NCBI RefSeq assembly: GCF_014982805.1
Contig: NZ_JADCKC010000003.1
Span: 434,001-498,000, forward strand
DNA: 64,000 nucleotides
DNA from: Gemmiger gallinarum
GTDB taxonomy: Bacteria; Bacillota; Clostridia; Oscillospirales; Ruminococcaceae
Reading direction: 5' to 3'
The notes under the pieces are model-generated. The model made no database searches. It had not been told where the DNA came from and saw only the letters and a program-made list of their open reading frames with translations. A program made the position numbers and the translations under genes. This document shows, in pieces, positions 18,567-27,820 of the stretch. Position 1 is the first letter of the stretch. Each line of letters starts with the position of its first letter.

Positions 18567-18598
18567 CCATAAGTTGTCAATTTGAGAGAAATCCCCTC

Positions 18599-19477
18599 TC
18601 ATTTTGTCTCCGGCTTTTGCAGGCACACCGCCCGCGGGTTGCCGCCGTAATCCTTGCGGCAGCTCACATTGCACCAGCCCGCGGCTTTGCCGATGGCCTC
18701 CACCGCTTCCTGCTGCTGCCAGCCGATCTCAAACACCAGCCAGCCGCCGGGCCGTACCCGGGGCAAGACCGCCCGGGCCAGAAGCCGGTAAAACGCCAGG
18801 CCGTCCGCCCCGCCGTCCAGGGCCATGGCGGGCTCTCTGGCCGTCTCAGGCTGGAGGGCTTTCATTTCCTCCCCCGTCAGATAAGGCGGGTTGGACACGA
18901 TGAGGTCCAGGCTGTCCCGGGGCTGGGCTTCCAGCCAGGCAGCGGCATCGTCCAGCACGGCTTCCACCGACAGGCCCCGGGCTTTCAGGGCGGTGACGGC
19001 GTTTTCTTTAAGGTAGGCGAAGGCCTCGGGGCTCTTTTCCACGCAGACTACCTGTGCTCCCGGCACAAAGCGCTTGACGCCCAAACCCAGGCAGCCGGTA
19101 CCTGCGCAGAGGTCCGCCACCCGGGGGGCGGGCTTTCCCGCCCGGCGCAGCAGGTCGATGGCCGTCTCGCAGACCACCTCGGTGTCCGCCCGGGGACAGA
19201 GCACCCCGGGGCCCACCTTGAGGGTAAAGTCAAGAAAGTCCCACTCCCCCGCAATGTACTGCAAAGGTTCCCGGGCGGCCCGGCGGCGGGTCAGGGTCTC
19301 CAGCCTTTCGGCTGCTTCCGGGGAGAGGGGGGCATCGTCCAGCCGGGCATCCCGGCCGGTGGCCAGGGTGTAGAGCACTCCGGCGTCATAGCCAGCATCG
19401 GGACAGCCGGCGGCCTGCAGGCAGCCTGTGACCTGCCGCACTGCCGCCCGGGGGGCAAGCCCCGTCAGGCTTACCAT
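18599..19477 (-). CDS. prmC: Peptide chain release factor N5-glutamine methyltransferase
   Basis: SAM-dependent enzyme that methylates the GGQ glutamine of release factors. It has 292 residues: an N-terminal helical domain, then YIAGEWDFLDFTLKVGPGVLCPRADTE, the SAM-binding VADLCAGTGCLG (the usual D.G.G.G loop), and the catalytic SNPPYL motif at about 190. It overlaps the upstream DUF1385 gene by seven bases. The yqhQ-prmC order is a common Firmicute arrangement that usually continues to prfA, which is not next here. Confidence 0.93.
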   Translation of the reverse strand: MVSLTGLAPRAAVRQVTGCLQAAGCPDAGYDAGVLYTLATGRDARLDDAPLSPEAAERLETLTRRRAAREPLQYIAGEWDFLDFTLKVGPGVLCPRADTEVVCETAIDLLRRAGKPAPRVADLCAGTGCLGLGVKRFVPGAQVVCVEKSPEAFAYLKENAVTALKARGLSVEAVLDDAAAWLEAQPRDSLDLIVSNPPYLTGEEMKALQPETAREPAMALDGGADGLAFYRLLARAVLPRVRPGGWLVFEIGWQQQEAVEAIGKAAGWCNVSCRKDYGGNPRAVCLQKPETK

Positions 19478-20418
19478 GCGCCGTCCTCGGGACGGTCGGG
19501 CAGGACCGGGGTCACCGCCGCGATGGCCACCTCGATCATGGAGTCGTCCGGCTCAAAGGTGGTGAGGCGCTGGAGCCACAGCCCCGGCTGGGAGACTGCC
19601 CGGGCCAGCAGCGAGTTGGACCGGCCCGCCCACTTGATGACCTCGTAGCTGACGGCCACCAGCACGGGCAGCAGGGCCAGCTTGTAGACCACCCGCAGGG
19701 CGGTGCTCTCCCAGGGGAGGATGGCATACAGCACAATGCCGATGAGGATGACCAGGAAGAGGAAGCTGGTGCCGCACCGGGGATGGAACCGGCTGTGGCG
19801 GCGGATGTTCTCCACCGTGAGCTCCTCCCCCGCCTCATAGCAGGCGATGGTCTTGTGCTCGGCGCCGTGGTACTCGAACATGCGGTGGACTTCCTTCATG
19901 CGGGAGCAGAGGAACATATAGGAGAGGAAAATGATGAGCTTGAGGACGCTTTCCAGAATGACCCGGGGCCAGCGGCCCAGCTCCACCACCTTGCCCAGGG
20001 CCCCCGTGAGGAAGGTGGGCAGGAAAGTGAAGAGGAAGATGGCCAGAATCACCCCGGCAAAGGCGGAGATGCCCATGAGGACGTTCTGGAAGGCGGGGCC
20101 GGTGTGCTCGTCCAGCCATTTGTCCAGCTTGGACTCGGACTCCTCCTGCTCCTCCTCGGTCATGGCGATGTCCGCCGAGTGCATGAGATACTTGTAGCCG
20201 TTGTAGAGGTTATCCACCATGTTGCAAATGCCCCGCAGCAGCGGGACTTTATTGTACCAGTGACTGCACACATCGGAGCAGCTCAGGTCAATGGTGCCGT
20301 CGGGACGGCGCACGGCGCAGCAGATCTTTTTGGGGCCGCGCATCATGATGCCTTCCATCAATGCCTGGCCGCCCACACTGGTGCGGAATTTTTCGGTAGG
20401 ACGTTTTTCCAAATCCAT
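19471..20418 (-). CDS. DUF1385 membrane protein (YqhQ-like)
   Basis: A 315-residue protein of the DUF1385/YqhQ family. The family start GGQALMEGIMMRGP and the mid-protein HRMFEYHGAEHKTIACYEAGEELT, with clustered histidines that could bind metal, are present. Four or more membrane segments lie between about 110 and 270. Its function is unknown. It overlaps prmC by seven bases, so they are translationally coupled. Its ATG at 20418 lies 31 bases after the histidine-kinase stop. Confidence 0.9.
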   Translation of the reverse strand: MDLEKRPTEKFRTSVGGQALMEGIMMRGPKKICCAVRRPDGTIDLSCSDVCSHWYNKVPLLRGICNMVDNLYNGYKYLMHSADIAMTEEEQEESESKLDKWLDEHTGPAFQNVLMGISAFAGVILAIFLFTFLPTFLTGALGKVVELGRWPRVILESVLKLIIFLSYMFLCSRMKEVHRMFEYHGAEHKTIACYEAGEELTVENIRRHSRFHPRCGTSFLFLVILIGIVLYAILPWESTALRVVYKLALLPVLVAVSYEVIKWAGRSNSLLARAVSQPGLWLQRLTTFEPDDSMIEVAIAAVTPVLPDRPEDGAW

Positions 20419-20448
20419 AGGTGATTGTACTCCTGTAAAGTTGCAATG

Positions 20449-21951
20449 TCAGGCCTGCGCGCCGCTGTCCGGGGTCTGTTCCGGCAGATGCAGAGGATCG
20501 TGCAGGTGTTCCTGTCCGGCGCGGTAAAGGGGCAGCGTCACGCTGACCGTGGTGCCCTCCCCCAGTTTGCTGGCAATGTCCAGGGTGCCGCCCAGGGCGG
20601 CGACGATCTCATCCACCACAGCCAGGCCGATGCCGGAGCCCCGCACCGAGTTCTTGCCCTTGAAAAACTTGAGGCGGACCTTTTCCAGGTCCTCCGGCGA
20701 GATGCCCCGGCCCTGATCCCGAATGGATGCGGTGACCGTCTCGGGGGTGCTGGACAGAACGATGGTGATGGCCCCGCCGGGCCGGGAATACTTGATGGCA
20801 TTGTCCAGAATGTTGACGAACACCTGCCGCAGCCGGGCCGGGTCGGCCCAGACGGGGTAAGGTTCGGGGGGCTCCTCATAGATCAGGCGGATGCCCTCCT
20901 TCTGCATGCGGGCCTCCACAAAGAGGGCGGCGTCGGTGGCCTCGGCCACCAGGTCCAGCACCTGGCAGTCCAGCTTGATGCCGTTCTGCATGCGGGAGAA
21001 GTCCAGCAGATCCTCCACCATCGCATACAGCCGGTCAGTCTCGGCGCTGATGACCGCGATGCCCCGGCGATAGATCTCGTCGTCGGGGGCAGCCCGGGTG
21101 GCGATAGTCTCCACCCAGCCCTTAATGCTGGTCAGCGGGGTGCGCAGCTCGTGACTCACCGAGGAGATGAAGTCGTTTTTCATTCGTTCGGTCTCGGCCA
21201 GGGCCTCGGCCATCTGGTTGATGGTCTGGCAGAGGCGGCCGATCTCGTCGTTATAGCGGGATTCGGGCAGGCGGACGGTGAGGTCTCCCTTGGCAATGCG
21301 AGTGGCGATGGTCTCCACCTGAGCCACCGGGCGGACGATGGACCGCACAAAGAAGAGACCGCTCCAGGCGGAAACGCCCAGCACCACCAGGGCGATGCCC
21401 AGGGAGAAGGCCACATACTGCATCAGGCGGCGGTCCACCAGGGTCAGGCTGGTGACCATGCGCATGGCCGCGATTCCCTCCGCCGCGTGGGGGACCAGGG
21501 CGGTGACCGCCATGACCTTTTCCCCCTCCGACGTGCGGAAGGTGGACACCCCGATGCCGCTGGACCCTGTCATGGCATCGTAGAAGTCGGTGCCGCCCAG
21601 CAGTTCCCGCGAAAAGGTGCCGCTGGAGGTGGCAATGACGGTACCGGAAGCATCCAGAAGCATGAACTCAAATTTATCTTTTTCATCAAACAGTTCCACC
21701 GTGCGGCGCAAAGCCAGGCCGCGGCTGGCGGAGGCGTCACTCTCGTCCCCCGCCGTGCCCGTAGCGCTGAGCTGGCCCTCGATGGTGGAGAACCGGCTGA
21801 GCACCGCCTGCCGCACGCCGCCGTACAGGTCCTGATAGGTGGAGTAGAGAAACAGTGCCTCCGCCACAATGACCAGAATGGCGGTGATCAGCAGGCTGCC
21901 CCGCAGCCAGCGCGCCGTAATGCTGGTGAAACCGGCGTTTCGTTTTGCCAT
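20449..21951 (-). CDS. Membrane sensor histidine kinase
   Basis: A 500-residue class I sensor kinase. Two membrane helices (about 16-38 and 170-195) bracket an extracytoplasmic sensor. A HAMP linker follows, then HisKA with the phospho-accepting His near 267 in SSVSHELRTPLTS, and a complete HATPase domain (FVNILDNAIKYS, RDQGRGIS, GSGIGLAVV). It lies 19 bases after its cognate response regulator. The stimulus is unknown; the extracytoplasmic position suggests a cell-envelope or external signal. Confidence 0.92.
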   Translation of the reverse strand: MAKRNAGFTSITARWLRGSLLITAILVIVAEALFLYSTYQDLYGGVRQAVLSRFSTIEGQLSATGTAGDESDASASRGLALRRTVELFDEKDKFEFMLLDASGTVIATSSGTFSRELLGGTDFYDAMTGSSGIGVSTFRTSEGEKVMAVTALVPHAAEGIAAMRMVTSLTLVDRRLMQYVAFSLGIALVVLGVSAWSGLFFVRSIVRPVAQVETIATRIAKGDLTVRLPESRYNDEIGRLCQTINQMAEALAETERMKNDFISSVSHELRTPLTSIKGWVETIATRAAPDDEIYRRGIAVISAETDRLYAMVEDLLDFSRMQNGIKLDCQVLDLVAEATDAALFVEARMQKEGIRLIYEEPPEPYPVWADPARLRQVFVNILDNAIKYSRPGGAITIVLSSTPETVTASIRDQGRGISPEDLEKVRLKFFKGKNSVRGSGIGLAVVDEIVAALGGTLDIASKLGEGTTVSVTLPLYRAGQEHLHDPLHLPEQTPDSGAQA

Positions 21952-21970
21952 GCGACCCTCCGTGGTCCGG

Positions 21971-22669
21971 TCAGGCGTTCCATCGGTATCCGTAGCCCCA
22001 GACCGTCAGGATGTGCTGAGGGTTGCTGGGCTCGTCCTCCACCTTCATGCGCAGGCGGCGGATATTCACGTCCACGATCTTGACATCCCCGAAGTAGCCC
22101 TTGCCCCAGACGCCTTCCAGGATCTTTTCCCGCACCAGAGCAGTGCCGGGGTTCTTGAAGAAGAGCTGCATGATCTGAAACTCCACCTGGGTCAGGTCGA
22201 TGGGACGGCCGGCCTTGTAGAGTACCCGGCTCTTCTCATCCAGCACAAAGGGCCCGCTGACCAGCTGGTCGGGCTCGGCCACCCGGCCGTCGGGGGCACT
22301 GCGGCGCACCCGGCGGACCAGCGCTTCCACCCGGGCAATGAGCTCGGACACCGAGAAGGGCTTGGTGATATAGTCGTCGGCGCCGATGGACAGGCCGCGG
22401 ATCTTGTCCTGCTCCTGCCCCTTGGCCGACACGATGATGATGCCGATATCAGGGTCGTCCCGCCGGATGGTCTCGCACAAAGACAGCCCGTCCATGCCGG
22501 GCAGCATGATGTCCAGAAGGGCGGCGTCACAGGGTTCCCCTGCGTGAAGCTGTTCCAATGCACGCTCGGCGCTGGGGGCTTCCACCACCTCCCAGCCTGC
22601 CAGCTTGAGATTGAGGGCTACCATCTCCCGGATGCTTGCTTCGTCCTCCACTACCAGGATGCGTTTCAT
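21971..22669 (-). CDS. OmpR/PhoB-family response regulator
   Basis: A 232-residue two-domain regulator: a receiver domain with acidic pocket VVEDE, phospho-acceptor Asp53 in LLDIMLPGMDG, and K in TKPF, then a winged-helix DNA-binding domain (TQVEFQIMQLFF to VWGYGYRW). It precedes the histidine kinase in the same operon and follows the FG-GAP-like lipoprotein gene by 71 bases. Confidence 0.94.
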   Translation of the reverse strand: MKRILVVEDEASIREMVALNLKLAGWEVVEAPSAERALEQLHAGEPCDAALLDIMLPGMDGLSLCETIRRDDPDIGIIIVSAKGQEQDKIRGLSIGADDYITKPFSVSELIARVEALVRRVRRSAPDGRVAEPDQLVSGPFVLDEKSRVLYKAGRPIDLTQVEFQIMQLFFKNPGTALVREKILEGVWGKGYFGDVKIVDVNIRRLRMKVEDEPSNPQHILTVWGYGYRWNA

Positions 22670-22740
22670 TTAGGTCTCCTTTCCGGTCATACAGACCGCG
22701 GTCTGCGGTCCGATCCTATCTGAAAATCCGGTGTATCCGG

Positions 22741-24039
22741 TCATTCAAACAACACAACGCCCTTCTGCAGGTCGTCCACACTCAGGCCGTAATAGCTGCG
22801 CACCGAGCGGAACTGCAGCTGCTGGTTGCCGATGGTGGCGATGCGGCTGTAGTTTTCACTGCTGACCTCCGAAGGGTCCACCACCCGCAGTTCGCAGTAG
22901 ATGGAAGTGCCCTCGGCGTTGCAGATGAGCCACCCGGTGCCCGACCCGTTGGAGCGGATCAGAATGTTGCCGTGCATGGATTCCGGCAGGGGCAGAAAAT
23001 AGCGGTATTCCGAGTCATAGACGCCGAAGCAGTTGCTGCCGCCCTCGCTGTCGGCATAGTCCCGCCAAAGCAGGAACTTGAACCGGCTGTCCAGGGGAGA
23101 TAGCAGTTCGCCTCCGTCGTTGAGTTCCATGGGAATGTCAATGGTATCGTTTCCGTCAATGTCGGTGCTGACCAGCGCCGTGTCGTAGCGCAGCGTCTGG
23201 CGGGAGAGATCCCCGGCGCCGGGCGGGTCATAGCTGGTAAGGAAGCCGGTCTCCGCGTCGTAGACGATGATGCTGGTGGCGATGCTGTTCTGGGCGGTGC
23301 TTGTCCACCCGTCCATGATAAGCCAGGGGTTGCCGTCCCCGTCGGAACCGGCATGGAGAGCGGCACAGCCGGTATAGCGGCCCGCGCCCACCTTGGTGGT
23401 CTGCGCCGAGCGGAAGCCCTCCGGCGTATTGGTCAGCAGCTGCAGATTGACCCCGTCCTCCGAATCGCTGGGCAATGCCAGGACCAGGTCCTCGGTCTCG
23501 GCGGAGCCGGTCATGTCGGCCACGATCATCTGGGTGTACTGCTGGCTGATGACCGTCTGCAGCGTTTCGCCGTCGTAGAGATAGACTACCAGGTACTTGT
23601 CCCCCTGGGCGCTGCCGTACCCCACCAGGATCTGCCGGGACTCGGCGTCCCGCAGATGGGCGTAGGTGACGGCCTCCACCTCTCCGGACAGGCCCTCCAT
23701 GGTCTGGGTGACCTGCCAGCTGTCATCCCCGGTGGATTCCAGCACCGCCAGCCAGACATTGGTGCTCTCGTCGGAGGTGTAGAGCACGGCGGCCTCGCCG
23801 TCTCCGTCGCCGTCCCAGTCGCCGAAAAGAAACGGGGAGAGAAATTCTCCGCTGGCGGGATAGCGCAGGGTGGCGCTGACTCCCAGATAGCTGTTGAGTG
23901 CATTCTGCACCGCGGCGGTCTGGCCCGACAGCTGAGGCGCCCGCAGCAATGTTTCAATATCGGAGGAGAGGGGTGCCACCGAACAGCCCGCCAGCATGGC
24001 GGCCGCCAGCAGCGCAGCCGAGAGTTTTGTGCCCCGCAT
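22741..24039 (-). CDS. Secreted lipoprotein with FG-GAP/VCBS-like repeats, linked to a two-component system
   Basis: A 432-residue lipoprotein. The ATG at 24039 (AAGGAGGG upstream) gives an N-terminus with lipobox LAAAMLAGC, so the mature protein is anchored outside the membrane. The body contains repeated Asp/Gly-rich strands such as FLFGDWDGDGDGEAAVLY and ALVSTDIDGNDTIDIP that look like beta-propeller calcium-binding FG-GAP repeats. No catalytic motif is visible. Its place just upstream of the regulator and kinase genes on the same strand suggests an accessory sensor or output of that system. Confidence 0.7.
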   Translation of the reverse strand: MRGTKLSAALLAAAMLAGCSVAPLSSDIETLLRAPQLSGQTAAVQNALNSYLGVSATLRYPASGEFLSPFLFGDWDGDGDGEAAVLYTSDESTNVWLAVLESTGDDSWQVTQTMEGLSGEVEAVTYAHLRDAESRQILVGYGSAQGDKYLVVYLYDGETLQTVISQQYTQMIVADMTGSAETEDLVLALPSDSEDGVNLQLLTNTPEGFRSAQTTKVGAGRYTGCAALHAGSDGDGNPWLIMDGWTSTAQNSIATSIIVYDAETGFLTSYDPPGAGDLSRQTLRYDTALVSTDIDGNDTIDIPMELNDGGELLSPLDSRFKFLLWRDYADSEGGSNCFGVYDSEYRYFLPLPESMHGNILIRSNGSGTGWLICNAEGTSIYCELRVVDPSEVSSENYSRIATIGNQQLQFRSVRSYYGLSVDDLQKGVVLFE

Positions 24040-24191
24040 GGGCGGCCCTCCTTCCCCGGGTAAAATTTGATATGAGAGCACCGGGAGCGTTTCCCCGGTT
24101 CCGCCCTGCCGCAGCCCCCGGCGAAACCGGGATTTTCTGCCCCCGGGCGGGGCTTGAGGCGGCATGGCATATCAGGATTAGTATACCACAC

Positions 24192-24959
24192 TCATGGCAG
24201 TGCCGCAATGCCGAGGAGCATGGTCAGACAGCCTGCCGCAGCCCCCGCGGCACCTGCTGCGCCGCCCCGCAAAGCCTGGGGCAGCAGCTGGGCCAGGGAC
24301 ACCCACAGCATGACCCCCGCCACCATCACCACGGTACCGTTGACCAGTCCCGGCGTCAGTACCTCCCGCAGAAGCAGCCAGGCAAGAATTGCCCCCAGAG
24401 GTTCGGCCAGTCCGGAGGCAAAGGCTGCCCCGGCGGCCCGTCCCCGCCTGCCGGTGGCGTAGGCCAGAGGAGCCGCCAGAGCAAGACCTTCCGGGATATT
24501 GTGCAGCGCCACAGCCAGGGCGGTGCGGGCGCCCAAAGCAGGGTCGGAGGCCCCTGCAAACAGAGTCAGCACCCCCTCGGGCAGATTGTGCAGCACCAGC
24601 GCCGCCCCTGTGGCCAGAGCCGCCCGCAGCACCGCCGCCCGGGAGGCATCCCCGCTGCACCGGGCGGCCAGGTCGGCCTCGTCGGGCAGTGCACCGGACA
24701 AAAACGCCGCCGCACAGATTCCCGCCAGCAGAATGGATGCCACCGCCGCCCCGCAGGCCAGAGGCGGCAGATAGGCCGAGTAAAAAGCAATGGCCTGGGG
24801 TGCCAGATCGGCCAGGCTGACCGTGAGCATGATGCCCCCCGCAAACCCCATGCTGACGGCCAGCAGCCGGGGCGTGGGGCGCAGCAAAACAGCCAGGATT
24901 CCTCCCAGCCCGGTGGACTGTCCGGCCAGCAGCGTCATGACAAACGGTGAAGTCAGCAT
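24192..24959 (-). CDS. ZIP-family divalent metal transporter
   Basis: A 255-residue membrane protein with about eight helices. The two ZIP metal-site helices read HNLPEG and HNIPEG. It probably imports Zn2+ or another divalent metal (ZupT/GufA type). The ATG at 24959 follows GGGAGGG. A longer upstream frame adds Arg/Pro-rich residues without family support. It is transcribed on the minus strand after the DMT transporter but separated from it by a strong terminator. Confidence 0.88.
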   Translation of the reverse strand: MLTSPFVMTLLAGQSTGLGGILAVLLRPTPRLLAVSMGFAGGIMLTVSLADLAPQAIAFYSAYLPPLACGAAVASILLAGICAAAFLSGALPDEADLAARCSGDASRAAVLRAALATGAALVLHNLPEGVLTLFAGASDPALGARTALAVALHNIPEGLALAAPLAYATGRRGRAAGAAFASGLAEPLGAILAWLLLREVLTPGLVNGTVVMVAGVMLWVSLAQLLPQALRGGAAGAAGAAAGCLTMLLGIAALP

Positions 24960-25058
24960 CGCAATCCCTCCCGCCCATAGGTATGCGGGACGGCGGGCGG
25001 TTATGGCCGGAGCTGTATTTCTCCGGGCCTTTCTTCCTCCGGGAGGGCTTGGGGCAGC

Positions 25059-25090
25059 AAAAAGGCCCTTCCCTGCGGGAGGGAAGGGTC
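25059..25090 (-). terminator. Rho-independent terminator after the DMT transporter
   Basis: CCCTTCCCT (25066-25074) pairs with AGGGAAGGG (25080-25088) and is followed on the minus strand by CCTTTTT. Confidence 0.8.
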
Positions 25091-25096
25091 GGGGTC

Positions 25097-26038
25097 TCAT
25101 TTCTGCCCGGAGGCAGAGGTTTCAGCAGCGGGGGCAGGGCTTTTGCCGGTAGCCAGGGTGGAGCCCACAATGGCGGCAAACATGAGCAGGCAGCCGGTGA
25201 GCTCGACGGGGGTAAGTTTCTGTCCCAGCAGAGCCCAGCCCGCCAGCGCGCCGAAGACGCTTTCCAGGCACATGGCCAGGCTGGCGATGGTGGGGTCCAG
25301 ACCCCGCTGGCCGATGATCTGCAGGGTATAGCCCACACCGCTGGAGAGGATGCCGCAGTACAGGATGGACAGCCCGGCGCCCCGGATCTGCTGCCAGTCG
25401 GGGTGCTCGACCAGGAACATGAAGATGGTGGACAGCACCGAGGTGGTCAGAAACTGATAGAAACTGAGCAGAACACCGTCCACCTTGGGGCTGTAATGTC
25501 CCACCAGCAGGATCTGTACCGCAAACAACAGGGCGCACAGAAGCAGCTTGAGCTCACTCACCGAGAGGGAGAGGGTATCGTGTCCTGCCATGCAGAGCAG
25601 ATACAGACCCGCCACGCTGGCTGCCACGCAGATCCAGATGCGCCGGTCAGGGCGTCGGCCCAGAAAGACGCCGCAGACCGGCACCAGCACCACATACAGG
25701 GCAGTGAGAAAGCTGGCCTTTGCCGTGGAGACTTCTCCCACAGCCATCTGCTGGGCAGCCGACGCGGCAAACAGAAAAATGCCGCAGAAGATGCCGCCCC
25801 GCAGGGCGACGGCGTGGGGCGCCGGGGTCACGGCGGGACGGACATGGCGTGCAGCGGCCAGACGGCGGCGCACCGCCAGCAGCACCACCAGGAAAAGGCA
25901 GGCCAGCCAGCTGCGGCAGGCCAGGAAGGCATACGCTTCCACATAGCCGCTGCCCACCGACTGTGCCGCAAAGGCCATGCCCCAGACCAGCGCTCCCAGC
26001 ACGAGCAGCGCGGTGTTTCGCACCTGTCTCACATTCAT
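25097..26038 (-). CDS. EamA/DMT-family transporter
   Basis: A 313-residue protein with ten predicted membrane helices in two EamA repeats, starting LVLGALVWGMAFAAQSVG and LSILYCGILSSGVGYTLQIIGQ. These transporters export or import small metabolites; the substrate cannot be told from sequence. The ATG at 26038 is chosen over one 15 codons upstream because of the GAGGAG site. The C-terminal tail is Ala/Ser-rich. Confidence 0.85.
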   Translation of the reverse strand: MNVRQVRNTALLVLGALVWGMAFAAQSVGSGYVEAYAFLACRSWLACLFLVVLLAVRRRLAAARHVRPAVTPAPHAVALRGGIFCGIFLFAASAAQQMAVGEVSTAKASFLTALYVVLVPVCGVFLGRRPDRRIWICVAASVAGLYLLCMAGHDTLSLSVSELKLLLCALLFAVQILLVGHYSPKVDGVLLSFYQFLTTSVLSTIFMFLVEHPDWQQIRGAGLSILYCGILSSGVGYTLQIIGQRGLDPTIASLAMCLESVFGALAGWALLGQKLTPVELTGCLLMFAAIVGSTLATGKSPAPAAETSASGQK

Positions 26039-26082
26039 CTGTTGTTCTCCTCTCTGTTTTCCCGCCCGGGCAGGCCCGGGCA

Positions 26083-26150
26083 CAAAAAAGCGCCGGCCTC
26101 CGGGTGGATGCCCTGTCCGGGCATTCCCCCGCCAAAGCCGGCGGCCACAG
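26083..26150 (-). terminator. Terminator after the 26.2-26.8 kb lipoprotein gene
   Basis: On the minus strand GCCGGC-containing arms flank a GC-rich loop and are followed by TTTTTT, just beyond the stop at 26168. Confidence 0.55.
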
Positions 26151-26167
26151 TTGTTCCGTTTCCGGGA

Positions 26168-26779
26168 TCAGGTATCGTCGTCCTCTGTCTGGACCAGCGC
26201 ATCGTCGGTCAGGCCGGAGATGGTCATGCCTCCTGTAACGCGGGCAACGGTCGAGTCAAAGCTGACTCTCGCCTTGTACTTTTTGCCCGGCGTCAGACCG
26301 CCGATATCATAGGTGTAGCAGGTCTCGTCGGAAGAGATGGTAAAGTAGATGGTGCTGCCCGCCACATAGCTGGTGGTTGTCCCGTCTTCAGACAATTCCC
26401 ACAAAGCGACCTTGTAGGCAGTGTAGCTGGTAGTGGCATCGATGGAGCCATAGGAGGTCACCGTCACCGTATCACCGGCAGGGGTGAAAAAGTCGGTGCT
26501 GTAGTACTGCATGTCTTTAAACGAGAGATACAGCGTGCCGTCCTGCAGCAGAGCGTTGGTGCCGCTGGCGTCAAATCCTTCCGGGTAGGTGATGGACCCG
26601 CCCTCAGTGGCCATGGTTTCGGTGGCTTCATCCTCCTCCTCGTCCGCGGTGGTAAAGCCCAGTGCCTGAACCATACCGATGACCATATCCTGTGCGACTT
26701 TTTTGGGGCTGCAGGCCGTCAGGGCAAGAGCCATGACCGCCGCCATTCCAAGCGCCAGTACACGATGATGCAATTTCAT
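26168..26779 (-). CDS. Hypothetical lipoprotein
   Basis: A 203-residue protein not recognised as a family. The ATG at 26779 follows TGGAGG and starts a lipoprotein signal with lipobox ALTAC. After an acidic Glu/Thr-rich linker (EEEDEATETM) comes a beta-rich domain with many Thr, Tyr and Ser residues (TVTVTSYGSIDATTSYTAYK, YKARVSFDSTVARV). It may be an exported binding domain. It stands alone between terminators. Confidence 0.65.
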   Translation of the reverse strand: MKLHHRVLALGMAAVMALALTACSPKKVAQDMVIGMVQALGFTTADEEEDEATETMATEGGSITYPEGFDASGTNALLQDGTLYLSFKDMQYYSTDFFTPAGDTVTVTSYGSIDATTSYTAYKVALWELSEDGTTTSYVAGSTIYFTISSDETCYTYDIGGLTPGKKYKARVSFDSTVARVTGGMTISGLTDDALVQTEDDDT

Positions 26780-26912
26780 ATGGAAAAACCTCCAGGGTAT
26801 CGTTGTTTGCACAGCGGCCGGCGCCAGGCGCCGGTTGTCTGTTCCATTATACCCCATTTGCTCCCCGTCCACAAGCGAAAGTTTTGTAAATCCCGGCGGG
26901 CTCCCGCCATGC

Positions 26913-26954
26913 AAAAAACGCCCCGTCTCCCTTCCAAAGGCGGGAGGCAGGGCG
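26913..26954 (-). terminator. Rho-independent terminator after the Rrf2 gene
   Basis: CGCCCTGCCTCCC and GGGAGACGGGGCG (minus strand) form a long stem followed by TTTTTT. Confidence 0.8.
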
Positions 26955-26970
26955 CATGGGTACGGATACC

Positions 26971-27390
26971 TTACAGCGCAGCGTCGGAGTTTTTGCGCAG
27001 GTCCTCCAGCGTAATGCTGTCGGCATAGCGGTTGATGACCTCATTGAGGCCCGCCCAGAATCCCAGTGTCCGGCACTGGCCGCGGCGGGGGCATTCCTCC
27101 GCGTCGGAGGCCAGGCAGGGAATGGAGGTCAGCTCCCCCTCAATGGCACGCAGGATCTCCCCTGCCGTATACTCCGACGCCGGGCGCGCCAGACGATAGC
27201 CGCCCTGGCTGCCCCGTCCGCTCACCACCAGCCCCGCCCGGGACAGCGGCGTGATAATCTGCTCCAGATATTTCAGGCTGATGTCCTGATGCTCGCTGAC
27301 AGTCTTGAGGGGTACAAACTCATCCAGGCTGTGGCTGGCCAGCTCCAGCATGAGCCGCAGGGCATAACGGTCCTTGGTCGAAAACTTCAT
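26971..27390 (-). CDS. Rrf2-family transcriptional regulator (IscR-like)
   Basis: A 139-residue winged-helix regulator. MKFSTKDRYALRLMLELA and LKYLEQIITPLSRAGLVVSGRGSQGGYRLA are the Rrf2 signatures. Three cysteines (IPCLASDAEECPRRGQC, spacing C-x7-C-x5-C) fit an iron-sulphur cluster as in IscR. The ATG at 27390 has a weak site and is chosen by homology. No isc/suf genes are next to it. The gene is divergent from the methionine transporter, so it might control it, but nothing in the sequence proves that. Confidence 0.85.
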   Translation of the reverse strand: MKFSTKDRYALRLMLELASHSLDEFVPLKTVSEHQDISLKYLEQIITPLSRAGLVVSGRGSQGGYRLARPASEYTAGEILRAIEGELTSIPCLASDAEECPRRGQCRTLGFWAGLNEVINRYADSITLEDLRKNSDAAL

Positions 27391-27638
27391 GCAGTAACAA
27401 CTCCTGTATTGCGGACAAACCGGCATTTGCAGCCGCAGCAGTACGGCGCAGTTTTTTTAATATCATGTCCTGATTGATCGTGTATATATCATAGCAAGAT
27501 TCTATGGGTTGTGCAAGAGTATCCGTTTAATTTGAACACCGCGTCAAAAATCAACGGTGCCGCATGAATTTTGCGGGGTAAAATTTTCCCAAAAACGGAT
27601 ATTTTAAGACAAATCGCATGTTTTTTGCAAAAAGGCGG

Positions 27639-27667
27639 TTGACAGACGCGGCGGGGGTTGCTATACT
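27639..27667 (+). promoter_or_regulatory. Consensus promoter of the metQNI leader
   Basis: TTGACA (27639-27644), exactly 17 bases, then TATACT (27662-27667). Transcription should start near 27674, leaving about 350 bases of leader before metQ. Confidence 0.85.
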
Positions 27668-27718
27668 CTAAACCGTGAAAACCGCTCGCTTTGAGCGTCA
27701 GGGAAGGAGATGCCGTCG

Positions 27719-27808
27719 ATGTACCGTCGTGATGCCATGATGATGTGCATGTACAGTATGCCGCGGCAGCCTGTGCTTGCTTCCCTGTGTGCCTTTTCGG
27801 GTGTATGA
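27719..27808 (+). CDS. Methionine-rich leader peptide of the metQNI operon
   Basis: A 29-codon ORF with a good ribosome site (AAGGAG at 27704-27709, nine bases from the ATG). Six of the first 14 codons are ATG, including the run MMMCM at residues 7-11 and Met14. The stop TGA (27806-27808) lies 12 bases before a perfect terminator hairpin. This is the classical layout of a ribosome-mediated attenuator sensing charged tRNA-Met: stalling at the ATG run when methionine is scarce would change folding and spare the terminator. An in-frame ATG at 27710 is too close to the ribosome site to be the start. No database family is claimed; the reading is inference from codon content and position. Confidence 0.7.
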   Translation: MYRRDAMMMCMYSMPRQPVLASLCAFSGV

Positions 27809-27820
27809 CGGGAAATTCAA

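Noticed and set aside
18455-18598. LexA box before recA
   Set aside because: No GAAC-n4-GTTC or close variant is seen; only a sigma-A promoter can be supported.
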